Positions 44,563 to 52,163 of a DNA stretch of 64,000 bases are shown here, one piece after another (the first letter of the stretch is position 1; every line of letters begins with the position of its first letter). The DNA lies in the NCBI GenBank assembly GCA_944385095.1, contig CALWVS010000006.1:1-64000 (forward strand). Direction: 5' to 3'. The stretch comes from an uncultured Oscillospiraceae bacterium (GTDB lineage Bacteria > Bacillota > Clostridia > Oscillospirales > Oscillospiraceae). The notes beneath the pieces are model-generated. The model saw only the letters and a list, made by a program, of their open reading frames with translations, did no database searches and was not told the DNA's origin. The position numbers and the translations under genes were made by a program.

Positions 44563-47259
44563 TTATATGAGCTCTACAACAATCACAACATTTTGTGTAG
44601 GTTGTTGTAAAATGTGAGATCTGGGTAATAGCATTCGTTTTTTGTCATTGGGGATGTATTTCTGGTTGTTACAGTATATGGTAGAGAGAGAGTAGTTTCC
44701 CCAGTCCTTGTGTTCAACATTACAGTAACGTACCATCAGTAAATGTTCTGCAAATGTTAATTGTACTTCAGCTATACCATTTTCATCAAATTGTTCCGCC
44801 ACAAGTTTGGGCTCCAGAACCAGATCTCCTTTTTCACCACGCACCCCAAAAACCTGAGTAATCATAGTAAGCATAAACCAGCTTGCAGCCCCAGTGAGAT
44901 AGTGGTACATACCACGACCATCCGATGAGAAATATTCTGGAATACCAGGATATATACGACTTGTTTCAAAGTGTAAGGCTGCATCGGACAATGTTTTCAG
45001 AGCCTTCCATCCTTCTTTGGCAAATCCTCGACGGTAAAGTGCATTGGCATACATTACAGTCATATGAGAAAATACAGCACCATTTTCCTTCTCTCCATAT
45101 GCAAAGCCAAACATACGACCAAGATTGAATTTTAGTTCTTTAAAGTCTGTATTTAGTCTATAACCACCAATTTCTGGACGGAAGAGATAGTGGTCTGCAC
45201 TTTTAACAATACTGCAAATTTGTGAATCACTGGCAACATTTCCCATGATGGCAAAGACTTGACCGGTCAACATCATTCGTACATCGGAAGAGAAAAATCC
45301 TTCTACAGGTTGCCCATCATTGTCATAATAGCTATTAAACCAGCCTTCCTCACCACAATCAATCCATTCCTGATGACGCAGATGCTTTGTAAGCCAGGTA
45401 GCCATTTGTTGTAGATGATATGCCAGAGTCTGTAACTTGAAGGAGACCTTGCGACCACTGATGGTCTGATGACAACTCTGCAAATATTGCTGTAAAAGTT
45501 CTTGTTTTTGCTTAATGCTGTCATAATTTTGATTTTCATGACACAACAGGATTGTCAGTTCTTCCATCAGTTCGACTTCTCGACCAGGATCAATATCATC
45601 AAGTTGTTGAACAATAGTTGCCAATGCCCACAGATTGCCTGCATAAGCACAAGTGAATGCGACACTTTCTCCACGGTCAGCAGCCATATCCAATGCATCA
45701 TTCCAGTCAGCACCACGTAGACGATAGAGATTATGTTCTCCAACATCATAAAATGCAGTCAACTGCTGGATGAGTAAATGCTCTAAAATAGAACCCTGAT
45801 AAATTTCGCCGCTTTCTGTGTACTGTAAATTTCCCTTAGTTGGAAGCCAGCTTGTATCAATCCCATTTCCTCGGAATGTCTGTGGATCTTTGAAGTAAGG
45901 AGCTGTACAGTCCAATAGTGCTAGATCCCCGGTTTGATCCAGATAAAGTTGAGTGGTCATCTGAGGCCATAGAGCATGATCCATCCAGACTCGGGAGATT
46001 CCATTTCGATCAGCAATAAAATTACCCTCACCGTCTCCGATAATGGTAGCATTTGTACCATCAATACGTACACCACTGTAGTTCGCCTTAATCATCTGTC
46101 CAACTTGACTTGGCTCCATCAACAACAGAGATAAACAGTCCTGCCACAAATCACGCCAACCACGTCCCCCTCGACCATAGTCATGATGTGGCAGGAAAGA
46201 ACAGCCAAACAAACGTCTCAGGTATGGCTGAAAGCAAACCCACTTCATCCAACGGTCAAAATCAATATGACCAGTTGAGAAAGATATGTTCACCTTTGAT
46301 TTCCAGTAATGGCGAGTGTTAGCCAAAGCTTTGTCCACTTTTTCTTCTGTGTCATATCGTAAAAAAGTGGAGTGTATATTTTTTTCTTCATTCTCTACCC
46401 CCAATAAGAGGATATAGCGGGCTGTACTACCAGGTTTTAGTTCCACAGGTGCAAAACGGAAAGCCCCCATACACTCTCGACCAGCACAATAGGTGCTAGC
46501 TGGTACACCAGGCATAGATTCATAAATGGCACGAGGTCTGGAAAAATTACCACCCTCCCCAATAAAAGATTCTACTGTAGGGAAGAAAGCCTCTGGAGTT
46601 TGATGATTGGGTCCATATCCCAACAGATAATAGGCCTGGTTATTTGGTCTGTGTCCACGTTCATCGAATGACATAGTAGGGCAAAGTACCACCCCATATT
46701 CTGTGGTGTAGATGCGATGCAACATAGAGGTCACATTGCGGTGATCACGCAGATTGTCAGCACTGCGACCATAAAGGGGAACTGCCGCATATGGGACAAA
46801 ATAACGAACAGAATCAGTGTAGTTTACAACCTCAATACTTAAGATCTCTACATTGTCCTGTACTGGCACAAAGCTCGTCAGAGTTGCTCGTATCCCTGCA
46901 TGTGGAATTAAACGCTCCAATGTGTGCCACATAAATCCAGCAGTCAAACAGCTTCGTTCCTGTTCTGGAGTAAATTTGACAGCTTGCTGAGCTGATGAAG
47001 CACCAGTAAGAGAAAATGGTACTCCATTGGCATCCACCAGCCAGAAGTTTCGTGTGGAACGATTATTGTGAAGATTTTCTATACTCACGGGTTCCAGCAA
47101 AAAAGATTCCTGATCCAACTTGCTATCACCACCTAAATCTGGTGTGACACAGCTTTTTAAACCAGTTTCAGAAGCCAATGGAAAATATAACTGGCTAATT
47201 TCTTCGGGACAGTCTAGCATAAAACTGCCGTCCTCATCAATAAAATGGGGATGCTGCAA
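44563..47259 (-). CDS. Second GH94-type phosphorylase (oligoglucan or other beta-glucoside)
   Basis: 898 residues starting at TTG (complement of 47257-47259), with AAGGAGGAA 6 nt upstream. It keeps the GH94 core: HHDYGRGGRGWRDLWQDCLSLLL, GNGIDTSWLPTKGNLQYTESGEIYQG, and YRLRGADWNDALDMAADRGESVAFT with the catalytic Asp. It is longer than cellobiose phosphorylase and diverged from the neighbouring enzyme, so it probably has a different substrate. Candidates include cellodextrin or beta-1,2-oligoglucan phosphorylase; this is inference from locus content. The stop is 22 nt from the start of the next GH94 gene, so they form an operon. Confidence 0.82.
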   Translation of the reverse strand: MQHPHFIDEDGSFMLDCPEEISQLYFPLASETGLKSCVTPDLGGDSKLDQESFLLEPVSIENLHNNRSTRNFWLVDANGVPFSLTGASSAQQAVKFTPEQERSCLTAGFMWHTLERLIPHAGIRATLTSFVPVQDNVEILSIEVVNYTDSVRYFVPYAAVPLYGRSADNLRDHRNVTSMLHRIYTTEYGVVLCPTMSFDERGHRPNNQAYYLLGYGPNHQTPEAFFPTVESFIGEGGNFSRPRAIYESMPGVPASTYCAGRECMGAFRFAPVELKPGSTARYILLLGVENEEKNIHSTFLRYDTEEKVDKALANTRHYWKSKVNISFSTGHIDFDRWMKWVCFQPYLRRLFGCSFLPHHDYGRGGRGWRDLWQDCLSLLLMEPSQVGQMIKANYSGVRIDGTNATIIGDGEGNFIADRNGISRVWMDHALWPQMTTQLYLDQTGDLALLDCTAPYFKDPQTFRGNGIDTSWLPTKGNLQYTESGEIYQGSILEHLLIQQLTAFYDVGEHNLYRLRGADWNDALDMAADRGESVAFTCAYAGNLWALATIVQQLDDIDPGREVELMEELTILLCHENQNYDSIKQKQELLQQYLQSCHQTISGRKVSFKLQTLAYHLQQMATWLTKHLRHQEWIDCGEEGWFNSYYDNDGQPVEGFFSSDVRMMLTGQVFAIMGNVASDSQICSIVKSADHYLFRPEIGGYRLNTDFKELKFNLGRMFGFAYGEKENGAVFSHMTVMYANALYRRGFAKEGWKALKTLSDAALHFETSRIYPGIPEYFSSDGRGMYHYLTGAASWFMLTMITQVFGVRGEKGDLVLEPKLVAEQFDENGIAEVQLTFAEHLLMVRYCNVEHKDWGNYSLSTIYCNNQKYIPNDKKRMLLPRSHILQQPTQNVVIVVELI

Positions 47260-47554
47260 GGTAATTCCTCCTTGTTGCTTTTTAGGTCAATTTTTCAGAC
47301 CTTTCTGTGTTCAATCTGGATATTATCATATCGAAATTTTCATATACTCAAAACAAGAAAGAAGGCAAAAATATCAGATTTATGACATGAATGATAAAAA
47401 AAATTATCTATCAATGAGTAAAACTGAAGGTATGCACAAAAAATATCAAAAATCCTTTACATCACAATGATATATCCATCCATATGGTTGATATGAACTT
47501 GTTAACTATGCAGAGAGATTATTCTATCTCTATAAGAGTATCTAGGAAAAAGAG
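47260..47554. other. AT-rich intergenic region upstream of the GH94 operon
   Basis: It contains the leader of the minus-strand GH94 operon. TGATAATATCC-like elements are seen on that strand but no convincing -35 box. There is no recognisable gene or repeat. The region marks the change from the sugar locus to the defence island. Confidence 0.5.
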
Positions 47555-47863
47555 TTATAAAAAAGCGTTAGACAAAATCTTTTTCAGATTGGCTTTCCCA
47601 AGCTGAATACTTTTATGGATTGCCACCTTGCTGACACCTTCCATATGAGCAATTTCCTCCAATGTCATACCTGAAAAGTAGTATAAATAGAGTCGCTTTG
47701 CCTGTACATAAGGAATAGACTGTAGAGCCTGATAGAGAGCTTTGTTCTGGATGTGATTCATGGTCTTTTCTTCGGTTCCAGCTTCTGGTGTGACTGCATA
47801 CCGCTGGGAGCCACCAGTAAAAGAAAAGGCGTATGGAATCTTGCTTTGTTTGCAGGAATCCAT
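47555..47863 (-). CDS. Sigma-70 region 4-like small DNA-binding protein
   Basis: 102 residues from the ATG at 47863; the frame is open to 47941 but that part has no matching features. KALYQALQSIPYVQAKRLYLYYFSGMTLEEIAHMEGVSKVAIHKSIQLGKANLKKIL is a clear sigma region 4 helix-turn-helix. The preceding IPYAFSFTGGSQRYAVTPE resembles the beginning of small sigma-like proteins carried on clostridial integrative and conjugative elements. No other element genes are nearby, so it may be a remnant of such an element. Confidence 0.65.
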   Translation of the reverse strand: MDSCKQSKIPYAFSFTGGSQRYAVTPEAGTEEKTMNHIQNKALYQALQSIPYVQAKRLYLYYFSGMTLEEIAHMEGVSKVAIHKSIQLGKANLKKILSNAFL

Positions 47864-48169
47864 ACGCCTCAAAAAAGGTCTCTGTTGTTGCCGTAATTTG
47901 TGAATAGAAAATCGGCAAGCTGTTTCTCTTGATGTAGTCAAACAAGAAATACAGCTTGCCGAATGGAGTGTTTTAGTTGTTGTGGTGTCAGTTCAAAAGA
48001 ACTTGTCCATTGCTACCATCCTTCCGACAGGGTTCGCTGTGTCGTTTCATACAGATTTCAGTCGAACTTATGGTAGCATAGTATGTTTGCGTAATTTGTC
48101 GAAAGACGTTGTTAAGGGGGAAATTTAAGAAAAAAGGGAATAAACAAAAGGGGGGTGGGCTACATGAGG

Positions 48170-51100
48170 TTACAACTGCTTTTTTAACTGGTTCCAATTT
48201 GTAGTAATTTCCATTCCAATTCCTGTATCAAGTGCCTTGAAATGTTCCTTACCACAATGGATTTTCAGTTGTTCACTGGTTTTTAGGTTCATAAAGTGAG
48301 TCGTTCCCTTTGTTTCAAGAACAAAGTACAGTTTTTCCTCTCCATTTTTATTGAGATAAACAGCCCAGTCTGGGTTATAGGTTCCAATGGGAGTTTCGAT
48401 TTTAAAGCGACTAGGAATTTTGAAGAACATCTTCACATCTGGGTCATTGTCCAGTGCAAGAGCAACTGGCTTTTCTATGGTGGAACTATCATAGATCACA
48501 TAGTCATAGACACTGTGTTCCACCTTGACTGCGTTGCGATCAAGATTTGCAATTAACTCAGAAGTATCAAAAATCTCCTGAACATAATATTCCTGACCAT
48601 CTAGCTTGATATAACGAATTCCATCAATGGCAAGGGCGTGACGATGGCTGCGAATCAGTTCCACTGCCTGCTCCAGAAATGCTTCTGGGTTGTTCAAAAA
48701 ATCGCCACACCGTCCACTTTCTACTAAAATTCGGTTGACTGTTTTTGGAGTTAAAAGTGTTTCATCACTGATGGCAGTGATAATATCGGGTAGAACTTGA
48801 TAATCATGTTCAATGTCCATGGTACGCATTTCTCGCTGAATATGACTTACTCCAGACCGCTCAATTGAAAGGTCGGCAGATTGAGAAACCAGTCTGGTTT
48901 TTGGAATATGAGGCATTTCTTGAAATGCTTTGATACAGTTTTTCACCAGTTGTTCTGTGTCAATTGTGACACGATAAGCTGTTTTTTGCTTAATTTTGTT
49001 CCAAAGCTCCATAAACTCCGGTGAGAGTATGACCTGTTTATTAAGGTGCACAATCACATCACGAGAGGCATCACGAACAGGGGGTTTCCGGTCGGCATTG
49101 GTGATAATCTGCTCAAACCGCTCTTTGGCAGCTTCATATTTTTTTGGCAAGTCAAGGGTTCCAGATTTCAGAGCATGTTTCATCGTGTCCTTGATCTTTC
49201 CAGTGTTGGTGATATACCCTTTTTTCTCAAAATGCTCCAGCAGCTCTGAGGCTTCCTCATGGGTAACAGTGTGTTCCTCCACTATGGTCTCAGTGAGTTT
49301 TAATTCAGAATTTACCATGCACAATTCAGAATGATTCCCTAGTACCTGATGGACAGATTGTTGAATGACCTCTGGCTGTTTCTCATAGGCTTCCTGTAAT
49401 GCTTCCAGTGGTGTATTCTGATGGTGTACTGGTAGTTCTGTATTCTGTATAATCAACCTAGCCTGTTCTTCTGTGATTTGCTTTTCCACCTCATGGTGGG
49501 TCTCGTATACCATACCAGAAAATAAGCTAAGCTGAAGCACTCCAAACTTGACACCGGTTTCCTCCTCGATTTCTTTTTGAAGGGTGGCAGCAAATTCCCC
49601 GAAACTCTCATTTGCCATGACATGGAGGACATTGATATTTTTATCTTCTATGCGTTCGCCGTCCTGGTTGACACACAGACGCAGACCACGACCCACTTTT
49701 TGACGACAGGTAAAAGTAGATTTCTGTTCGATCAGGGTACAAACTTGGAACACATTGGGGTTATCCCAACCTTCTCGCAGAGCAGAGTGTGAGAAGATGA
49801 ACCGAAGAGGGCAGTCAAAACTCAACAACCACTCCTTGTCCCGCATGATGGTATTGTAGGTATCATCGTCTGCCTGCGTGTCACCCTTGGTATCTTTCAA
49901 GCGACCCTTCTTGTCTTGGGAGAAGTAGCCACCGTGAATAGGTAATAGGTTACAATTAATAGGTAATAGTTGGTCTGTATGATGGAAGTATCTGCGAAGA
50001 GATTGATACTTCTCTTTGTTGATTAACTCCAGATAGCATTCCTCAAACATGGTGGCATAGATACCATGTGTGCCGTCTTCGTGGCGGTACTTGTCCACCT
50101 TGTCAATGAAGAACAGGGAGAGAACTTTAATACCCTTATCGAAATATCGAAGCTCCTTGTCCAGATGTGTCTCTATTGTGCGTCGAATTTGTGCTTTTTT
50201 TATGATAGATTCATCAATGTCACCAATCGCTTTTCCCAGTTGCACTTCTTGGGTGTTGCCAAACTCAACGTGCTCAAAATCTGGGGTACAGTCAATTCCG
50301 GCAATGGCAAAACCTTCATAGAGGTCTCGTTGACCAGAGAGCAGGTATAAATCGTCCCCCGGCTTAACAGTCACAGTCTTTCTGGTTACAGTTCCAGTCT
50401 TGCCCTTCACATCAATCTCTAATTTTGCTTTAAACCCTTTCTCATTGGATACAGACAATAAGCGTACATAGGCTTGATTGAATCCACCAGCAACCTGATT
50501 GGAAGATACTGCAATTTGTTTCACCAGCCCCATCTGGTAGGCATCCACTGGTGTGAGACGGTAGAGCAGATTGATTTTTTCTCGGTGGGTGGCAGAGTAG
50601 CGTAATACACAGAGAGGATTCAGTGTGGCAATGGCTTCTTTTGCTTTTGGTGTGTTGTCTACGCTTTGGGGTTCATCTATGATTACAATGGGATGGGTAT
50701 TTTGGATGAATCCCATTGCTGTTTCACCATTTAATTTGTCCTGCACCTGATTGATGATATTTTCTGCTTTTTTAAAGGCATCAATATTGATAATCATCAC
50801 TTCAATATTGGAACTGGTTGCAAATTGACGTACATCGGATAACTTAGCAGAGTGATAAATAAAGTAGCGACAGGGTACATTGTCATATTGCAGAGCAAAA
50901 TGTTCTCTGGTCAACTCAAATGACTTATAAACACCCTCCCGAATGGCAACAGAAGGGACTACAATGATAAACTTGGTAAAACCATATTTGCGATTCAGTT
51001 CAAAAATGGTTTTGGTATAGACATAGGTTTTACCGGTGCCAGTTTCCATCTCTACACAAAACTGCGGAGCAGTTTTGTAGGTAATGGGTAATAGGGAATG

Positions 51101-51376
51101 GGTAATAGGTTTATCTTTGACTGTAACCTGTTCACTATAGGGTATGAACTCTGTTAAGGGCAGATTGTTCCGCTTTTGGATGGTATGCATGTTGGAGGTC
51201 AGTGTCTCTTGGTTGATATAGAGGGCATTGCCCTGACCCAGTTCAGGGAGAAGGGAAGTCTGCCGCTCATCCACCACAGAGAAGGTACTTTTGGTTTTTT
51301 CTTGACCGGTAAACAGGTCTACCACAGCATTGACTGCCTGTGTTTGGAAGTCTTGAATTTTAAATTTCAGTCTCAT
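48170..51376 (-). CDS. Type III restriction enzyme, Res (helicase-nuclease) subunit
   Basis: 1068 residues. It has an SF2 helicase core with Walker A METGTGKTYVY at 110-120, the IVIIDEPQS box near 235, SATHREK, and QKVGRGLRLCVNQ, plus a C-terminal PD-(D/E)xK nuclease with PDWAVYL at about 1002 and LETKG at about 1020. It cuts DNA with the Mod subunit after ATP-driven communication between sites. Short repeat-derived segments are read in frame: ITHSLLPITY (90-100), DQLLPINCNLLPI (468-481) and NHSELCMVNSELK (680-693). All motifs look intact. Confidence 0.93.
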   Translation of the reverse strand: MRLKFKIQDFQTQAVNAVVDLFTGQEKTKSTFSVVDERQTSLLPELGQGNALYINQETLTSNMHTIQKRNNLPLTEFIPYSEQVTVKDKPITHSLLPITYKTAPQFCVEMETGTGKTYVYTKTIFELNRKYGFTKFIIVVPSVAIREGVYKSFELTREHFALQYDNVPCRYFIYHSAKLSDVRQFATSSNIEVMIINIDAFKKAENIINQVQDKLNGETAMGFIQNTHPIVIIDEPQSVDNTPKAKEAIATLNPLCVLRYSATHREKINLLYRLTPVDAYQMGLVKQIAVSSNQVAGGFNQAYVRLLSVSNEKGFKAKLEIDVKGKTGTVTRKTVTVKPGDDLYLLSGQRDLYEGFAIAGIDCTPDFEHVEFGNTQEVQLGKAIGDIDESIIKKAQIRRTIETHLDKELRYFDKGIKVLSLFFIDKVDKYRHEDGTHGIYATMFEECYLELINKEKYQSLRRYFHHTDQLLPINCNLLPIHGGYFSQDKKGRLKDTKGDTQADDDTYNTIMRDKEWLLSFDCPLRFIFSHSALREGWDNPNVFQVCTLIEQKSTFTCRQKVGRGLRLCVNQDGERIEDKNINVLHVMANESFGEFAATLQKEIEEETGVKFGVLQLSLFSGMVYETHHEVEKQITEEQARLIIQNTELPVHHQNTPLEALQEAYEKQPEVIQQSVHQVLGNHSELCMVNSELKLTETIVEEHTVTHEEASELLEHFEKKGYITNTGKIKDTMKHALKSGTLDLPKKYEAAKERFEQIITNADRKPPVRDASRDVIVHLNKQVILSPEFMELWNKIKQKTAYRVTIDTEQLVKNCIKAFQEMPHIPKTRLVSQSADLSIERSGVSHIQREMRTMDIEHDYQVLPDIITAISDETLLTPKTVNRILVESGRCGDFLNNPEAFLEQAVELIRSHRHALAIDGIRYIKLDGQEYYVQEIFDTSELIANLDRNAVKVEHSVYDYVIYDSSTIEKPVALALDNDPDVKMFFKIPSRFKIETPIGTYNPDWAVYLNKNGEEKLYFVLETKGTTHFMNLKTSEQLKIHCGKEHFKALDTGIGMEITTNWNQLKKQL
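49298..49338. repeat. Second heptamer-type repeat inside the res gene
   Basis: AATTCAG, AATTTAC, CATGCAC and AATTCAG follow each other as 7-nt units. This differs from the GGTAATA family but has the same 7-nt build. It is read in frame as NHSELCMVNSELK. Confidence 0.6.
49934..49973. repeat. GGTAATA repeat copy inside the res gene
   Basis: AATAGGTAATAGGTTACAATTAATAGGTAATAG-type sequence, closely like the intergenic array at 54.2 kb including its ACAAT-centre. It is translated as part of LLPINCNLLPI at about residues 468-481 of Res. Confidence 0.8.
51079..51110. repeat. GGTAATA repeat copy near the start of the res gene
   Basis: GTAATGGGTAATAGGGAATGGGTAATAGGT is translated as THSLLPITY, just before the Walker A region of Res. 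Confidence 0.8.
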
Positions 51377-51385
51377 TTTTATTAT

Positions 51386-52150
51386 TTATTTGCTCTTGGT
51401 TGATGTAGGTTCAATATCTTCTTGAATATATTGGATAGGGTTATTTGGGCTATTAGTTTCTAATTTCACAGTATTGTCCTCCAAAAAAGCGGTAGTTGCA
51501 TTTGTTTCGCCATTAGTAGGTGAATTAAATTTATCAGAAGGAATTGTTTTAATATTTTTCAGTTCTTCATCTTGGATATCTTGGGCAGGATTGTTTAGGC
51601 TATTGGTTTCTAATTTTACAGTATTATCCTCCCCAAAAGTGGTAGTTGCATTTGCTTTGCCATTAGTAGATGAATCAAATTTAGCATAAAGAATTGATTC
51701 AATACTTTCTAGTTCTTCATTTTTGAGGTAGAATTTTAGATAAGAGCGAGTTTCTGTTGAAAGAAATATGGAAAAATAAACAATAAAACACATGAATATT
51801 ACCATAGAGATAAGCAAATTTCCAGTGTCTAAACACATGGTCATTAAATCAAAATGGGAAGAATATTTTTCTAAAATATCAAGGAATTCTGTGCAAAACC
51901 AAAAAATAGAAGAAATGGAAAGTGAAACGAACATAGGGTATGGATTATCTAAACAATTTTCGATATAATACCGTCTATTGATTAGATCTTCAACGCTAGC
52001 TTGTTTGTGTATCATTTTGATATTTTTAAGAAGAGTATTTCTTTGGAGTGTAAAGTCAGTATATTTAGAACCTTTATTTGATTGCTTTATTAATTTGTTT
52101 ACTTTTTTGGTGATTTTATCTTTTTTTAACATAGGTAAAAAGTTGAACAT
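51386..52150 (-). CDS. Unknown two-helix membrane protein between mod and res, with duplicated C-terminal tail
   Basis: About 254 residues, counted from the ATG at 52150 where GTGAGG gives proper spacing; a GTG at 52162 is the alternative. The N-terminal third is basic and helical; two hydrophobic segments follow (MFVSLSISSIFWFCTEFLDIL and NLLISMVIFMCFIVYFSIFL). The tail is a tandem duplication of about 45 residues (STNGKANATTTFGEDNTVKLET and PTNGETNATTAFLEDNTVKLET). I recognise no family. The stop lies 10 nt from the res start and the gene begins at the mod stop, so it is inside the restriction operon and may affect its action or be an inserted cargo gene. Confidence 0.75.
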   Translation of the reverse strand: MFNFLPMLKKDKITKKVNKLIKQSNKGSKYTDFTLQRNTLLKNIKMIHKQASVEDLINRRYYIENCLDNPYPMFVSLSISSIFWFCTEFLDILEKYSSHFDLMTMCLDTGNLLISMVIFMCFIVYFSIFLSTETRSYLKFYLKNEELESIESILYAKFDSSTNGKANATTTFGEDNTVKLETNSLNNPAQDIQDEELKNIKTIPSDKFNSPTNGETNATTAFLEDNTVKLETNSPNNPIQYIQEDIEPTSTKSK

Positions 52151-52163
52151 ATATTTATACACC

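Noticed and set aside
47613..47945. Second overlapping frame beside the sigma-like gene
   Set aside because: It has no domain features and overlaps the better-supported sigma region 4 frame almost completely.
47988..48197. Small minus-strand ORF between res and the sigma-like gene
   Set aside because: It begins inside the end of res, has no ribosome-binding site and low-complexity composition.
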